NCBI RefSeq assembly: GCF_015070875.1
Contig: NZ_JADDIV010000002.1
Coordinates: 682,001 to 746,000, forward strand
DNA length: 64,000 nucleotides
Direction of reading: 5' to 3'
DNA from: Ramlibacter pallidus
GTDB taxonomy: Bacteria > Pseudomonadota > Gammaproteobacteria > Burkholderiales > Burkholderiaceae_C
The notes under the pieces were generated by a model. The model was not told the DNA's origin. It saw nothing but the letters and a program-made list of their open reading frames with translations, and did not search any database. This document shows, in pieces, positions 25,211 to 34,207 of this stretch. A program made the position numbers and the translations under genes. How positions within the stretch are numbered: the stretch's first letter is position 1; every line of letters starts with the position of its first letter.

Positions 25211-25444
25211 GCTGGCGGTCCTTTCGGTTGACGGGGCGGGCGCTGCGGCCCGATGCATCGCAGTGTCAGCCTCGTCTGTTTCGGCCCCATCGCCCCCGCG
25301 TTGCGGGAACGTAAAGAAAAGGCGGCCGCTGGCGTCTACAGGCTGGGTCGATACGGTCCTACGGCAAGCCAGCGCCGCCAACGACGCCGGCAACGGCAGG
25401 GCAGGACCACAGTCTGGTCAACGCTTTTTTCGAAGGAGGTCACC

Positions 25445-25780
25445 ATGAGGTACCCGGCTTTCGTGCGAGCGGCAGCCACGGTGCTGTCGACCGCCCTGGT
25501 GGCAGGCACTGCATTCGCGCAGGCCACGCCACGCACCATGACCGACACGGCGCCCTTGCCGGCGACGGACCGCTCCAGCGTGGGCGCCGTGATCCTGATG
25601 GACGAACCCGTCCTGGCCCAGCGCGAGGCCATGCTGCAGGCGCAGGAGCGCAGCAGCGTGGACACGCGTTCCATGGGCGCGGGCCCGGCGCGCCTGCTGC
25701 GCGGCACGGCCGCGAAGGAAGACATGAAGCAGAAACGCGCGGAAGACGCGGCGAAGCAGCGCACCGTCACGCCGAAGTAA
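25445..25780 (+). CDS. Exported protein of unknown function (111 aa)
   Basis: A very strong ribosome site GAAGGAGGT lies six bases before the ATG. Sec signal peptide ends AFAQ (about residue 25). The mature part has two RSSV motifs and a SMGAGPARLL segment, and ends in a charged Lys-rich helix. The strong ribosome site, the TCCTAC element 83 bases upstream, and the neighbourhood suggest a highly expressed stress protein. No family recognised. It shares the short text MGAGP with the 132-residue protein at 24192, which may be chance. Confidence 0.65.
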   Translation: MRYPAFVRAAATVLSTALVAGTAFAQATPRTMTDTAPLPATDRSSVGAVILMDEPVLAQREAMLQAQERSSVDTRSMGAGPARLLRGTAAKEDMKQKRAEDAAKQRTVTPK

Positions 25781-25784
25781 GGCG

Positions 25785-26204
25785 CTATCCCGCCAGCGCT
25801 TCCAAGATCGGGCACTCGGGCCGGTCGTCGCCGTGGCAGCAGTGGATCAGGTGCTGCAGCGTGCGCTGCATCTCCTGCATGGCCTGGATGCGCTGGGCAA
25901 GGTCGTCCGAGTGCTTCTGGGCCACCTTGCGCACGCTGGCGCTGGCGCGCCGGCGGTTCTGCCACAGGCCCACCAGTTCGCCGATCTCTTCCATCGAGAA
26001 GCCGAGGTCGCGTCCCCGCTTGATGAAACGCAGCGTGTGCACGTCGGCTTCGCTGTACTGCCGGTAGCCGCTGTCGGTGCGTGCCACGCGCGGCAGCAGG
26101 CCCAGGCTCTCGTAGTGCCGCACCATCTTGGCCGACACGCCCGACTGGCGCGCCGCCTCGCCGATGTTGACCGGCCAGGCGGCGCTGGAGGCCGCTGCGC
26201 TCAC
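25785..26204 (-). CDS. cueR: Copper-responsive MerR-family regulator CueR
   Basis: 139 residues from a GTG start. N-terminal MerR helix-turn-helix VNIGEAARQSGVSAKMVRHY, long dimerisation helix, then the metal-binding loop CCHGDDRPECPIL, in which Cys123 and Cys131 match the Cu(I)-binding pair of CueR. CueR activates copper efflux genes by distorting promoters with 19-base spacers, and two such promoters exist in the divergent region. The GTG is set by overlap with the copZ stop (GTGA), so translation is coupled to copZ. Confidence 0.92.
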   Translation of the reverse strand: MSAAASSAAWPVNIGEAARQSGVSAKMVRHYESLGLLPRVARTDSGYRQYSEADVHTLRFIKRGRDLGFSMEEIGELVGLWQNRRRASASVRKVAQKHSDDLAQRIQAMQEMQRTLQHLIHCCHGDDRPECPILEALAG

Positions 26205-26401
26205 GCGGCCACCTTGTAGCCTTCCTCCTCGATGGCACGGGCGATCGCCGCCGGGTCGCCGGCGCTCTGCACTTCGACCTTGCCGCTGGCGAGGTCCACC
26301 TTGACGTCCGCCTGCGGGTCGACGGACTTGACCGCCTGGGTGACGGCGCCCACGCAGTGGCCGCAGCTCATGCCCTGGACCTGGAAAACCTGCTGGCTCA
26401 T
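26201..26401 (-). CDS. copZ: Copper chaperone CopZ-like (heavy-metal-associated domain)
   Basis: 66 residues, one HMA domain with GMSCGHC (Cys13, Cys16), the metal-binding motif of Cu(I) chaperones, and the ferredoxin-like fold ending EEEGYKVAA. It carries cytosolic copper to the CopA exporter encoded divergently. First gene after its CueR-type promoter; cueR follows by GTGA overlap. Confidence 0.93.
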   Translation of the reverse strand: MSQQVFQVQGMSCGHCVGAVTQAVKSVDPQADVKVDLASGKVEVQSAGDPAAIARAIEEEGYKVAA

Positions 26402-26431
26402 GTTCGTTCCTTTCGTGACCTTGAAGCCGCC

Positions 26432-26462
26432 ATCCTGAACCTTGCCACCATGGTAGGGTCAA
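26432..26462 (-). promoter_or_regulatory. CueR-type operator and promoter for copZ-cueR
   Basis: On the minus strand TTGACC (26462-26457) is followed by a 19-base spacer and CAGGAT (26437-26432). The spacer holds a dyad (26439-26459) whose half-sites read ACCTTGCCA and TGGTAGGGT on the plus strand. Long spacers with a central dyad are the hallmark of MerR-family activated promoters. Confidence 0.75.
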
Positions 26463-26513
26463 ACGCACCACCGGATTGACCCCGCGTGCACCGAGGTTGA
26501 TCCAGCGCAAGCC

Positions 26514-26544
26514 TTGACCTTGCCATCATGGCAGGGTCGAGGAT
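26514..26544 (+). promoter_or_regulatory. CueR-type operator and promoter for copA
   Basis: TTGACC (26514-26519), a 19-base spacer, then GAGGAT (26539-26544). The dyad (26517-26537) reads ACCTTGCCA and TGGCAGGGT in the two arms, nearly the same as the copZ site. The ATG of copA follows only six bases after the -10-like box, so the message may be leaderless or nearly so. Confidence 0.75.
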
Positions 26545-26550
26545 CACGCC

Positions 26551-28749
26551 ATGGACCACGCAACCTCCCCCATTTCCACCCTCGATCTCGGCGTCGGCGG
26601 CATGACTTGCGCCTCTTGCGTCAGCCGTGTCGAACGCGCGCTGCGCAAGGTGCCGGGCGTGACCGAAGCCACCGTGAACCTGGCGACCGAGTCCGCGCGG
26701 GTGACCTATGCGGCGACGCCGGAGGCCGAAGGGCAGATCCGGCGCGCGGTGCGCAACGCGGGTTACGAGCCGCGGTCCGTCGAGGCGGCCGCGGCCGAAG
26801 ACCTGTCGCCCTGGGCCGGCTTCGCGCCGGTGGCGATCGGCCTCGCGCTGTCCCTTCCGCTGGTGCTGCCGATGGTGGGCGACCTGCTGGGCCGGCACTG
26901 GATGCTGTCGCCCCTGCTGCAGTTCCTGCTGGCGACGCCGGTGCAGTTCGTCCTGGGTGCGCGCTTCTACCGCGCCGGCTGGCACGCGCTGAAGGCAGGC
27001 ACCGGCAACATGGACCTGCTGGTGGCACTGGGCACGTCGGCCGGCTGGGGATTGTCGATGTGGCTCTGGCTGGCGCGCGACGAGAGCCACCTGTATTTCG
27101 AGGCCTCGGCGGTGGTGGTGACGCTGGTCCTGCTGGGCAAGTGGCTGGAGGCGCGCGCCAAGCGGCAGACCACCACGGCGATCCGCGCGCTGCAGGCCCT
27201 GCGGCCGGAGACGGCGCACGTGATCCTGCGCTCGGGCGGCGAGGTGGACCTGCCGCTGGCCGAGGTGATGGCGGGCGACCAGCTCGTGGTGCGGCCGGGC
27301 GAGCGCCTGCCGGCCGACGGGGTGGTGGAGCAGGGCGAGACGCACGTCGACGAATCCATGCTCACGGGCGAGCCGCTCCCAGTGGCCAAGGCGGCGGGCG
27401 CGCGCGTCACCGGCGGAAGCATCAACGGCGAAGGCCGCATCGTGCTGCGTGCCACCGCGGTCGGCAACGAAAGCGTGCTCTCGCAGATCATCCGCCTCGT
27501 CGAGGACGCGCAGGCCGCCAAGGCGCCGATCCAGCGCATCGTCGACCGGGTCTCCGCGATCTTCGTGCCGGTGGTGCTGGTCATCGCGGCGCTCACTCTG
27601 TCCGGGTGGATGCTAGCCGGTGCCGGGGTCGAGGAGGCCCTGATCCATGCCGTCGCGGTGCTGGTGATCGCCTGTCCCTGCGCGCTGGGACTCGCCACGC
27701 CCGCGGCGATCATGGCGGGCACCGGTGTCGCCGCGCGGCACGGGATCCTGATCAAGGACGCGCAGGCGCTCGAGCTCGCGCACCGCGTCGACACGGTCGC
27801 CTTCGACAAGACCGGCACGCTCACGGTGGGGCAGCCGCGCCTGGTGGCCTTCATCGCCGTGCCGGGCGCCGACGAAGCCGCGCAGCTCGCTGCCGCCGCC
27901 AGCCTGCAAAGCGGCAGCGAACACCCGCTCGCGCGCGCCGTGGTGGCCGCCGCCCGCGAGCGCGGCATCGCGGTCGCGGCACCCGATGCGGTGCGCGCCG
28001 TCGCCGGCCGCGGGAGCGAAGGCGAGGTCGGCGCGCGCAGCTATCTGATCGGCAGCCTGCGCTGGCTCGCGGAACTGGGCGTGGACGGGTCGCCGCTCGA
28101 CGCCGACGTGCAGCGCCTGCAGGGCGAGGGCGCGACCCTGTCCGCGCTGGTGGAGCGCGTCACCGGAGGCCTGGCGCTGCGCGCGCTGATGGCCTTTGCC
28201 GACGAGCCCAAGCCCGGCGCGGACACGGCGCTGTCGCTGCTGCGGGCCCGTGGCCTGCAGCTGGTGATGATCTCCGGCGACAACCGCGCGGCCGCCCACG
28301 CGATGGCGCGGCGCCTCGGGCTGCAGCCGGGCGAGGTGCAGGCGGAGGTGCTGCCCGCCGACAAGGCGGCGCGCGTCGCGGCGCTGCGCGAGGGCGGCCG
28401 GGTGGTCGCGATGGTGGGCGACGGCGTCAACGATGCGCCGGCCCTGGCCGCCGCCGACGTCGGCATCGCGATGGGCACCGGCACCGACGTGGCGATGCAC
28501 GCCGCGGGCATCACGCTGATGCGCGGCGACGTCGGCCTGGTCGCGGGCGCGCTCGACATCTCGCGCCGCACGGTCGGCAAGATCCGGCAGAACCTGTTCT
28601 GGGCATTCGCGTACAACGTGGCCGGCATCCCGCTGGCCGCGCTGGGTTACCTCAGCCCGGTGGTGGCCGGCGCGGCGATGGCCCTGTCCAGCGTCAGCGT
28701 GCTCACCAACGCGCTGCTCCTCAAGCGCTGGCGCCTGCCCGGGCGTTGA
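26551..28749 (+). CDS. copA: Cu(I)-exporting P-type ATPase CopA
   Basis: 732 residues. One N-terminal HMA domain (GMTCASC, Cys20/Cys23), eight membrane segments, transport motif CPC (Cys375, Cys377 in [12 protein letters not shown]), phosphorylation Asp419 in DKTGT, actuator loop (TGEPLP), and the hinge [16 protein letters not shown]. It pumps Cu(I) out of the cytoplasm. Divergent from copZ-cueR and under a CueR-type promoter. One HMA domain rather than two is common in betaproteobacteria. Confidence 0.96.
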   Translation: MDHATSPISTLDLGVGGMTCASCVSRVERALRKVPGVTEATVNLATESARVTYAATPEAEGQIRRAVRNAGYEPRSVEAAAAEDLSPWAGFAPVAIGLALSLPLVLPMVGDLLGRHWMLSPLLQFLLATPVQFVLGARFYRAGWHALKAGTGNMDLLVALGTSAGWGLSMWLWLARDESHLYFEASAVVVTLVLLGKWLEARAKRQTTTAIRALQALRPETAHVILRSGGEVDLPLAEVMAGDQLVVRPGERLPADGVVEQGETHVDESMLTGEPLPVAKAAGARVTGGSINGEGRIVLRATAVGNESVLSQIIRLVEDAQAAKAPIQRIVDRVSAIFVPVVLVIAALTLSGWMLAGAGVEEALIHAVAVLVIACPCALGLATPAAIMAGTGVAARHGILIKDAQALELAHRVDTVAFDKTGTLTVGQPRLVAFIAVPGADEAAQLAAAASLQSGSEHPLARAVVAAARERGIAVAAPDAVRAVAGRGSEGEVGARSYLIGSLRWLAELGVDGSPLDADVQRLQGEGATLSALVERVTGGLALRALMAFADEPKPGADTALSLLRARGLQLVMISGDNRAAAHAMARRLGLQPGEVQAEVLPADKAARVAALREGGRVVAMVGDGVNDAPALAAADVGIAMGTGTDVAMHAAGITLMRGDVGLVAGALDISRRTVGKIRQNLFWAFAYNVAGIPLAALGYLSPVVAGAAMALSSVSVLTNALLLKRWRLPGR

Positions 28750-28807
28750 CGCACGTCAACCGGGGCGGCCGGCGCCCGTGCCAATCTTCGGGCAGGAGAC
28801 CAACGCC

Positions 28808-29389
28808 ATGCCCCGACCCGCCCTCCAAGTGATCCGCGACGAGCATTCCGCCGTCGCCGCCGTGCTGCGCTCGCTGCTCAAGATGATGGAGCGCGACCCG
28901 GACGAACAGCCCGAACGCTTCTTCGACGTGCTGCGCGCCATGCTGTTCTACATCGACGAGTTCCCGGAGCGGCTGCACCACCCGAAGGAATCGGACCTGC
29001 TGTTCCCGAAGATCGCGCGGCTCGCGCCGGAGCTGATGCCGGTGATCCAGCGGCTGGAGGACGACCACATGCAGGGCGAGCACCGCGTGCGCGAGCTGCA
29101 GCACCTGCTGCTGGCCTGGGAGCTACTGGGCGACGGCCGCCGCGCCGACTTCCAGGAGGCCGCGCGCCGCTACGTCGAGTTCTACCTCGCGCACATGCGC
29201 ACCGAGGAGACGGAGTTGCTGCCGGTGGCGCAGCAGCGCCTGTCGGAAGCGGACTGGGCGCAGCTGGACGCCGCTTTCCAGTCGCACCGCGATCCGCTGG
29301 CGACGGCGGACCGCGACCCGCAGTACGACCGGCTCTTCACGCGCATCGTGATGCGCACGCCGGCGCCGATCGGCGTCGGGCCGGCCTGA
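28808..29389 (+). CDS. Hemerythrin domain protein
   Basis: 193 residues of four-helix hemerythrin type. Diiron ligands are visible as DEH near residue 12, HHPKESDLLFP (His and Glu), HMQGEHRV and HMRTEETELLPVA. It may sense or store oxygen or nitric oxide, or handle iron. Start at 28808 follows GGAG. It is 58 bases from copA on the same strand, so it may be part of the copper regulon or a separate unit. No regulatory domain is attached. Confidence 0.88.
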   Translation: MPRPALQVIRDEHSAVAAVLRSLLKMMERDPDEQPERFFDVLRAMLFYIDEFPERLHHPKESDLLFPKIARLAPELMPVIQRLEDDHMQGEHRVRELQHLLLAWELLGDGRRADFQEAARRYVEFYLAHMRTEETELLPVAQQRLSEADWAQLDAAFQSHRDPLATADRDPQYDRLFTRIVMRTPAPIGVGPA

Positions 29390-29394
29390 AGCCG

Positions 29395-30495
29395 TCAGAG
29401 CGCGGGGTAGTCCGTGTAGCCCTGCGCGCCGCCGCCGTAGAAGGTCTTGCGGTCCGGCACGTTCAGCGGTGCGCCCTGGCGCAGCCGCTCCACCAGGTCC
29501 GGGTTCGCGATGTACAGCCGGCCGAAGGCGACCAGGTCGGCCCCTTCCGCCAGCGCCTGGTCGGCCAGCGGCCTGTCGTAGGCGTTGTTGACCATCCAGG
29601 CGCCCTTCGCGCCCGCGGCACGCCAGGCCTTGCGCAGCGCCTCGTATTCGAAGGGCCGGCCCTCCACCTCGCGCGGGCCGCCGGTGGAGCCCTCGATCAC
29701 GTGCAGGTACGCGAGCTGCAGCGGTGCGAGCTGGCGCACCACGTATTCGAACAGCGGCTGCGGATCCGCATCGACGATGTCGTTGGCGGGCGTGACCGGC
29801 GAGATGCGCAGCCCCACGCGGTCGGCGCCGATCTCTTCCACGATGGCGCGCATCGTCTCGAGCAGCAGCCGCGCCCGGTTCGGGATGGATCCGCCGTAGT
29901 CGTCCCTGCGCTGGTTGGTCCCGGTCTTGAGGAACTGGTCGAACAGGTAGCCGTTGGCGCCGTGGACTTCCACGCCGTCGAAGCCGGCACTGGTGACCGC
30001 ATGCCGCGCCGCATGGCGGAAGTCCTGCACGATGCCGGGCAGCTCGGAGGCATCGAGCGCGCGAGGTTCGGACGTGGGGACGAAGCCGCCGGCCCCGTCC
30101 TTCACCAGCCAGGTCTTGGTCTTCGCGGTGATGGGGGAGGGCGCCACCGGCTGCTGGTGCTCCGGCTGCAGCTCCACGTGCGAGACGCGGCCCACGTGCC
30201 ACAGCTGGCAGTAGATGCGGCCGCCGCGCGCATGCACGGCGTCGGTCACGCGCTTCCAGCCATCGAGCTGTTCGGTGCCGTAGAGGCCGGGCACGTCCGC
30301 GTAGCCCTGGCCCTGGTGGCTGACGGCGGTGCCTTCGCTGACCAGCAGGCCGGCCGAGGCGCGCTGCGCGTAGTACTCCGCCATCAGCGGCGTGGGAATG
30401 GCGTCGGGCGCGCGGTTGCGCGTGAGCGGCGCCATGACGATGCGGTTGGGCAGGCGCAGCGCGCCGACCTGAAGGGGGTCGAAGAGGGAAGCCAT
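29395..30495 (-). CDS. Alkene reductase / old yellow enzyme family (NemA-like)
   Basis: 366 residues, FMN-binding TIM barrel. The substrate-binding pair is VHGANGY with His178, Asn181 and Tyr183. FMN contacts include MAPLTRNRA and GRLYIANPDL. OYE proteins reduce activated C=C bonds and nitro groups with NAD(P)H. The start at 30495 (MASLFDP) is typical. It converges on the hemerythrin gene with a five-base gap. A GST gene lies 26 bases upstream, so the pair may detoxify electrophiles together. Confidence 0.92.
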   Translation of the reverse strand: MASLFDPLQVGALRLPNRIVMAPLTRNRAPDAIPTPLMAEYYAQRASAGLLVSEGTAVSHQGQGYADVPGLYGTEQLDGWKRVTDAVHARGGRIYCQLWHVGRVSHVELQPEHQQPVAPSPITAKTKTWLVKDGAGGFVPTSEPRALDASELPGIVQDFRHAARHAVTSAGFDGVEVHGANGYLFDQFLKTGTNQRRDDYGGSIPNRARLLLETMRAIVEEIGADRVGLRISPVTPANDIVDADPQPLFEYVVRQLAPLQLAYLHVIEGSTGGPREVEGRPFEYEALRKAWRAAGAKGAWMVNNAYDRPLADQALAEGADLVAFGRLYIANPDLVERLRQGAPLNVPDRKTFYGGGAQGYTDYPAL

Positions 30496-30521
30496 GGAGT
30501 GGACTGCGGGGCGGCCGTGGC

Positions 30522-31127
30522 TTACGCCAGCTTCTCGTGCTTCATCGCTTCCTGCACGGCCGGCCGGGCGCCGACGCGCGCGTGGTGCGCCGCCAGGTTC
30601 GGGAAGCCGGAAAGGTCGATGGCCATGGGCTTGGTCCAGCGCGTCACGGTGAAGAGGTAGGCATCGGCGACGCTGAAGGTGTCGCCCATCAGGTAGTCCT
30701 TTCCGGCGAGTTCCCTGTCGACGTAGGCCAGCCGGTTGGCGATGCGCTCGCGGTAGATCTTCTTGCCTTCCTCGGGCATCGCCGGGTTGAACAGCGGCGA
30801 GAAGCTCTTGTGCAGCTCCGTGCCGATGAAGGTGAGCCATTCCTGCAGGCGGTAGCGGGCCAGCGTGCCGTTGGCCGGCGCGAGGTTCTTCGTCGGCACC
30901 TGGTCGGCGAGGTACTGCACGATCGCCGGGCCTTCGCGCAGGCGCGTGCCGTCGTCGAGTTCCAGCATCGGAACGTAGCCGAGCGGATTGATCGTGTAGT
31001 AGTCGGTGCCGTCCTCGAGCTTGTGCGTCTTGGTGGGCGCCAGGACCGGTTCGAACGCGAGCCCGGCTTCGCGCAGCACGATGTGCGGCGACAGGGAGCA
31101 CACGCCGGGTGAGTAGTAAAGCTTCAT
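30522..31127 (-). CDS. Glutathione S-transferase, beta class (GstA-like)
   Basis: 201 residues. N-terminal thioredoxin fold with MKLYYSPGVCSLSPH; Cys10 and the Ser nearby are the beta-class active-site residues. INPLGYVPMLEL and a later AIVQYLAD bind glutathione. C-terminal helical domain contains the N-capping DTFSVADAY. It conjugates or reduces electrophiles with glutathione. Upstream partner of the old yellow enzyme; a shared transcript is plausible. Confidence 0.92.
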   Translation of the reverse strand: MKLYYSPGVCSLSPHIVLREAGLAFEPVLAPTKTHKLEDGTDYYTINPLGYVPMLELDDGTRLREGPAIVQYLADQVPTKNLAPANGTLARYRLQEWLTFIGTELHKSFSPLFNPAMPEEGKKIYRERIANRLAYVDRELAGKDYLMGDTFSVADAYLFTVTRWTKPMAIDLSGFPNLAAHHARVGARPAVQEAMKHEKLA

Positions 31128-31234
31128 GTTGTTTCCTTTTTCCTGTGCGTTCGGGCGTGAAGAAATCGATGCTAGCCAGAACCCGTTGTCCTTGCACGAC
31201 GCGGCCTGCGGAAGAGCTTCAGCACAATGGGTGC

Positions 31235-32494
31235 ATGGCGAAGTTCCTCAAATGGGCCGCGATCGCGGCCGGCGTGTTCCTCCTGGTGCTGGTGGCGGTG
31301 GCCGTGGCGCTGCAGTCCTGGCTGCGCACGGATGATTTCCGCACGCGGGTGGAGCGCGAGGCGGGCAACGCGCTGGGCGTGCCGATGAAGCTGGGCAAGC
31401 TGTCGATCGACCTGTGGCCGCTGCCGGCGGTGGCCGCCGACGACGTGCAACTGCAGACGCGGCCGGCGCTGACCCTCGGGCGGATCGAGGCGCGCCCCGT
31501 GTGGGCCGGCCTGCTGGCGGGGCGGCTGGAGATCTCCACGCTGATCGTGCGCAAGGCGGTGCTGCCGCAGGCGGCCATCGCCGCCCTGACCGCGGGCATG
31601 CAGAAGCGCTCCGCCGGCAAGAAGCCGACGCCGAAGAGTGACGCGCCCCTGCTGCTGCCGAAGCGGGCGCTGTTCGACGACATCACCTGGATCGACGAGA
31701 AGGGCCAGCGGCTGACGGCGGACGCCGAGGCGAAGCTGGGCGGCGATGGACTGCTGGACGAGGCCTCCTTCAAGATCGTGGCGGGACGCTTCGCGGGCAC
31801 GCAGGGCAAGGTGCACCGCGAGAGCGACCATTGGCCGGTGCGGGTGGACATCGGCGGCGGCCGCATCGCCGGCAAGGTGCAGCTGCAACCCGGCAAGGCG
31901 GGCGCGCAGGTGCTGTCTGGCCAGCTCACGACCGAGAACGTGGAGGTGTCCGCGCTCACCGCGCCGAGCAAGCCGCTCACCGGCAAGCTGCAGGCGAGCA
32001 CCACGCTGCGCTCCGAATTCCGCGAGGCCGGCGACGTGGTCGACCAGCTGGCGACGCAGACCCGGTTCTCCGTGCGCGATGCGCTCGTGCAGGGAATCGA
32101 CCTGAAGAAGGCCGTCGAGACCGTGGGCCTCAACCGCGGCGGCAGCACGCGCCTGGACACGCTGGCCGGCAACGTCAACACGCAGGGCAAGACGGTGCAC
32201 GTGACCAACCTCGTCGCCACTTCGGGCACGCTGGCCGCGACGGGCAACGTGACCATCCTGCCCAGCAAGGCCCTCAACGGCCGCGTGAACGTCGACGTCT
32301 CCACCAACCGCGGCGCGCTCGGCGTGCCGCTGGTGGTCGGCGGCACCCTGGACGACCCGAGCGTGACGCTCACGCGGGGAGCGATGGTGGGCGCCGCGGT
32401 GGGTACGCTGCTGGCACCGGGCGCGGGGACCGCCGCCGGCGCGTCGACGGGTGACCGCATCGGCAACAGCCTCAAGGGCCTGTTCGGCCGCTGA
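31235..32494 (+). CDS. AsmA family protein
   Basis: 419 residues. N-terminal membrane segment (AAIAAGVFLLVLVAVAVAL) followed by an AsmA-type periplasmic region: VEREAGNALGVPMKLGKLSI near the start and the C-terminal TLAGNVNTQGKTVHVTNLV, VSTNRGALGVPLVVGGTLDDPSVTL. AsmA-like proteins form long grooves and help move phospholipids to the outer membrane. This one is shorter than E. coli AsmA (617 residues). Start at 31235 chosen for the membrane segment; the frame further upstream overlaps the divergent GST gene start. Confidence 0.85.
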   Translation: MAKFLKWAAIAAGVFLLVLVAVAVALQSWLRTDDFRTRVEREAGNALGVPMKLGKLSIDLWPLPAVAADDVQLQTRPALTLGRIEARPVWAGLLAGRLEISTLIVRKAVLPQAAIAALTAGMQKRSAGKKPTPKSDAPLLLPKRALFDDITWIDEKGQRLTADAEAKLGGDGLLDEASFKIVAGRFAGTQGKVHRESDHWPVRVDIGGGRIAGKVQLQPGKAGAQVLSGQLTTENVEVSALTAPSKPLTGKLQASTTLRSEFREAGDVVDQLATQTRFSVRDALVQGIDLKKAVETVGLNRGGSTRLDTLAGNVNTQGKTVHVTNLVATSGTLAATGNVTILPSKALNGRVNVDVSTNRGALGVPLVVGGTLDDPSVTLTRGAMVGAAVGTLLAPGAGTAAGASTGDRIGNSLKGLFGR

Positions 32495-32600
32495 GCCGGG
32501 CCCGCGCGGGGCGTCCTACAAACGGCTGGGCTGCGGGATGATTCCGGGCCGGCGGTGTGGTCCTTAGCATCAAGGTTCCAACGCTTTGCCGGAGAACCGG

Positions 32601-33455
32601 ATGCACCTGTCCACGGTCGAAACGGTCCTCGAGTACCAGGTCCTTTCGCCCACCCACTTCTGCTTCAACATCGAGGCGGCGCACTGGCCGACGCAGGAGA
32701 TCCATGGGGAGCAGCTCTCCATCTCCTCCGGCGTCACGCCCCACAGCTGGGCCGATCCGCGCAGCGGCAACCGCTTCATCCGTTTCGACGCCCAGCCCGG
32801 TCCGCTGCGCGTGGCCTACAAGGCCGAAGTGGAAGTGCACACCCCGCCGCCCGACACCTCGCTGCGCGAGCAGCCGGTGGGGGAGGTGCCGGACGAGATC
32901 TTCCCGTACCTGCTGGCCACGCGTTACTGCGAGTCCGACGTGCTGTGCGGCGACGTGCTGCGCCTGTTCGGCAACCTGCCGCCGGGGTTCGCGCGCGTGC
33001 GGGCCATCGAGGAATGGATCCGCGGCGAGATCCGCTACCAGCCGGGCAGCACCAATTCCAACAGCACGGCGCAGGAGGTGTTCGAGCAGCGCGCCGGCGT
33101 CTGCCGCGACTTCGCGCACCTGGGCATCACCTTCTGCCGTGCGCTCAACATCCCGGCGCGCATCGTGGTGGGCTATGTCTGGTTCGACGAGCCGCCGCAG
33201 GACTTCCATGCGGTGTTCGAGGCCTGGCTCGATGGCCAGTGGGTCCTGTTCGACCCGACCGGCATGGCGCCGGTGGACCGGCTGGTGCGCATCGGCACCG
33301 GCCGCGATGCCAAGGACGTGGCGTTCGCGACCATGTTCGGCCAGCTGCAGATGACGCGCAAGGAAGTGACGGTGCTGGAGCACGACGCCCGGCCGACCGG
33401 CGCGCCCCGGCCGGTGGCGGCACCGGCGCTGGCACGCGTGGCCGCGCCCGCCTAG
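32601..33455 (+). CDS. Transglutaminase-like family protein
   Basis: 284 residues. Catalytic triad Cys168 (AGVCRDFAHL), His203 (QDFHAVFEAW), Asp218 (FDPTGM). An N-terminal beta domain with the bacterial transglutaminase-like N-region precedes it. Such proteins are cysteine peptidases or amidases; no signal peptide, so cytoplasmic. GGAG lies eight bases before the ATG, and TCCTAC 82 bases upstream. Stops converge with a four-base overlap on the aldolase gene. Confidence 0.88.
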   Translation: MHLSTVETVLEYQVLSPTHFCFNIEAAHWPTQEIHGEQLSISSGVTPHSWADPRSGNRFIRFDAQPGPLRVAYKAEVEVHTPPPDTSLREQPVGEVPDEIFPYLLATRYCESDVLCGDVLRLFGNLPPGFARVRAIEEWIRGEIRYQPGSTNSNSTAQEVFEQRAGVCRDFAHLGITFCRALNIPARIVVGYVWFDEPPQDFHAVFEAWLDGQWVLFDPTGMAPVDRLVRIGTGRDAKDVAFATMFGQLQMTRKEVTVLEHDARPTGAPRPVAAPALARVAAPA

Positions 33456-34207
33456 TCCTTGTACGAAGGGTCGAGCTTGTCCAGCTTGCGCAGCAGCGCG
33501 GGCCAGGCGATGTTCGCGCCCTGTCCGGCGGTGACGGTCTTCATCACCTGCGCCATGCCTTCCAGGATCTTCGGGTTGACGTAGACCAGTTCGCCGCCGG
33601 CCTGCGCATCGATCTGGATGCGGCAGGTGTTCTCGAAGGTGTACATCGAGAGGAAGGCATCGGGCACCGTGCGCCCGATCGTGAGCAGGCCGTGGTTGCG
33701 CAGCATCAGGAAGTTCTTGCGGCCCAGGGCGGCCTGTAGCCGCGGCTTCTCGTCGTCGCGCAGCGCCACGCCCTCGTACTCGTGGTACGCCAGCGAGGCC
33801 AGCACGAAGGTGCTCTGCTGCGAGATGGGCAGGATGCCGGCCTTCTGCGCGCTGACCGCCACACCGGCGCGGCTGTGCGTGTGCAGCACGCAGCCGGCGT
33901 CGTCGCGCACCTGGTGGATGCAGCTGTGGATGGTGAAGCCGGCCGGGTTCACCGGGAAGGGCGAGGCTATCAGCTTGTTGCAGGCCTGGTCGACCTTCAC
34001 CAACGAGGACGCGGTGATCTCGTCGAACATCAGGCCGTAGGGGTTGATCAGGAAGTGGTGCTCGGGCCCGGGAATGCGCGCGCTGATGTGCGTGAACACC
34101 AGGTCGCTCCAGCCGTACAACGCCACCAGCCGGTAGCAGGCGGCGAGGTCCACGCGCAGCTGCCATTCCTCGGCGCTGACGACTTCGCGCACAGACGCGA
34201 TGTTCAT
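33452..34207 (-). CDS. Class II aldolase/adducin family protein
   Basis: 251 residues. Zinc-ligand histidines of the fold: HTH (His109, His111) and RNHGLL (His172). In fuculose-1-phosphate aldolase a catalytic Glu sits about 19 residues before the first His; here that position is Gly90 by my alignment, so aldolase activity may be lost or changed (adducin-like). Overlaps the HD gene by four bases (ATGA) and ends at the transglutaminase gene. Together with the HD protein and the AraC gene it faces a transporter and aldehyde dehydrogenase, suggesting a role in a degradative pathway. Substrate unknown. Confidence 0.88.
   Translation of the reverse strand: MNIASVREVVSAEEWQLRVDLAACYRLVALYGWSDLVFTHISARIPGPEHHFLINPYGLMFDEITASSLVKVDQACNKLIASPFPVNPAGFTIHSCIHQVRDDAGCVLHTHSRAGVAVSAQKAGILPISQQSTFVLASLAYHEYEGVALRDDEKPRLQAALGRKNFLMLRNHGLLTIGRTVPDAFLSMYTFENTCRIQIDAQAGGELVYVNPKILEGMAQVMKTVTAGQGANIAWPALLRKLDKLDPSYKD

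Noticed and set aside
14440-25320. ECF-type promoters with GGAAC boxes (for example near 14451, 18479, 23393, 25305)
   Set aside because: GGAAC occurs, but the spacing to a second box is not constant; only the TCCTAC element repeats reliably.
29395-31197. Fusion of the old yellow enzyme to an upstream domain
   Set aside because: The upstream part is an out-of-frame shadow of the GST gene; the enzyme has its own normal start at 30495.
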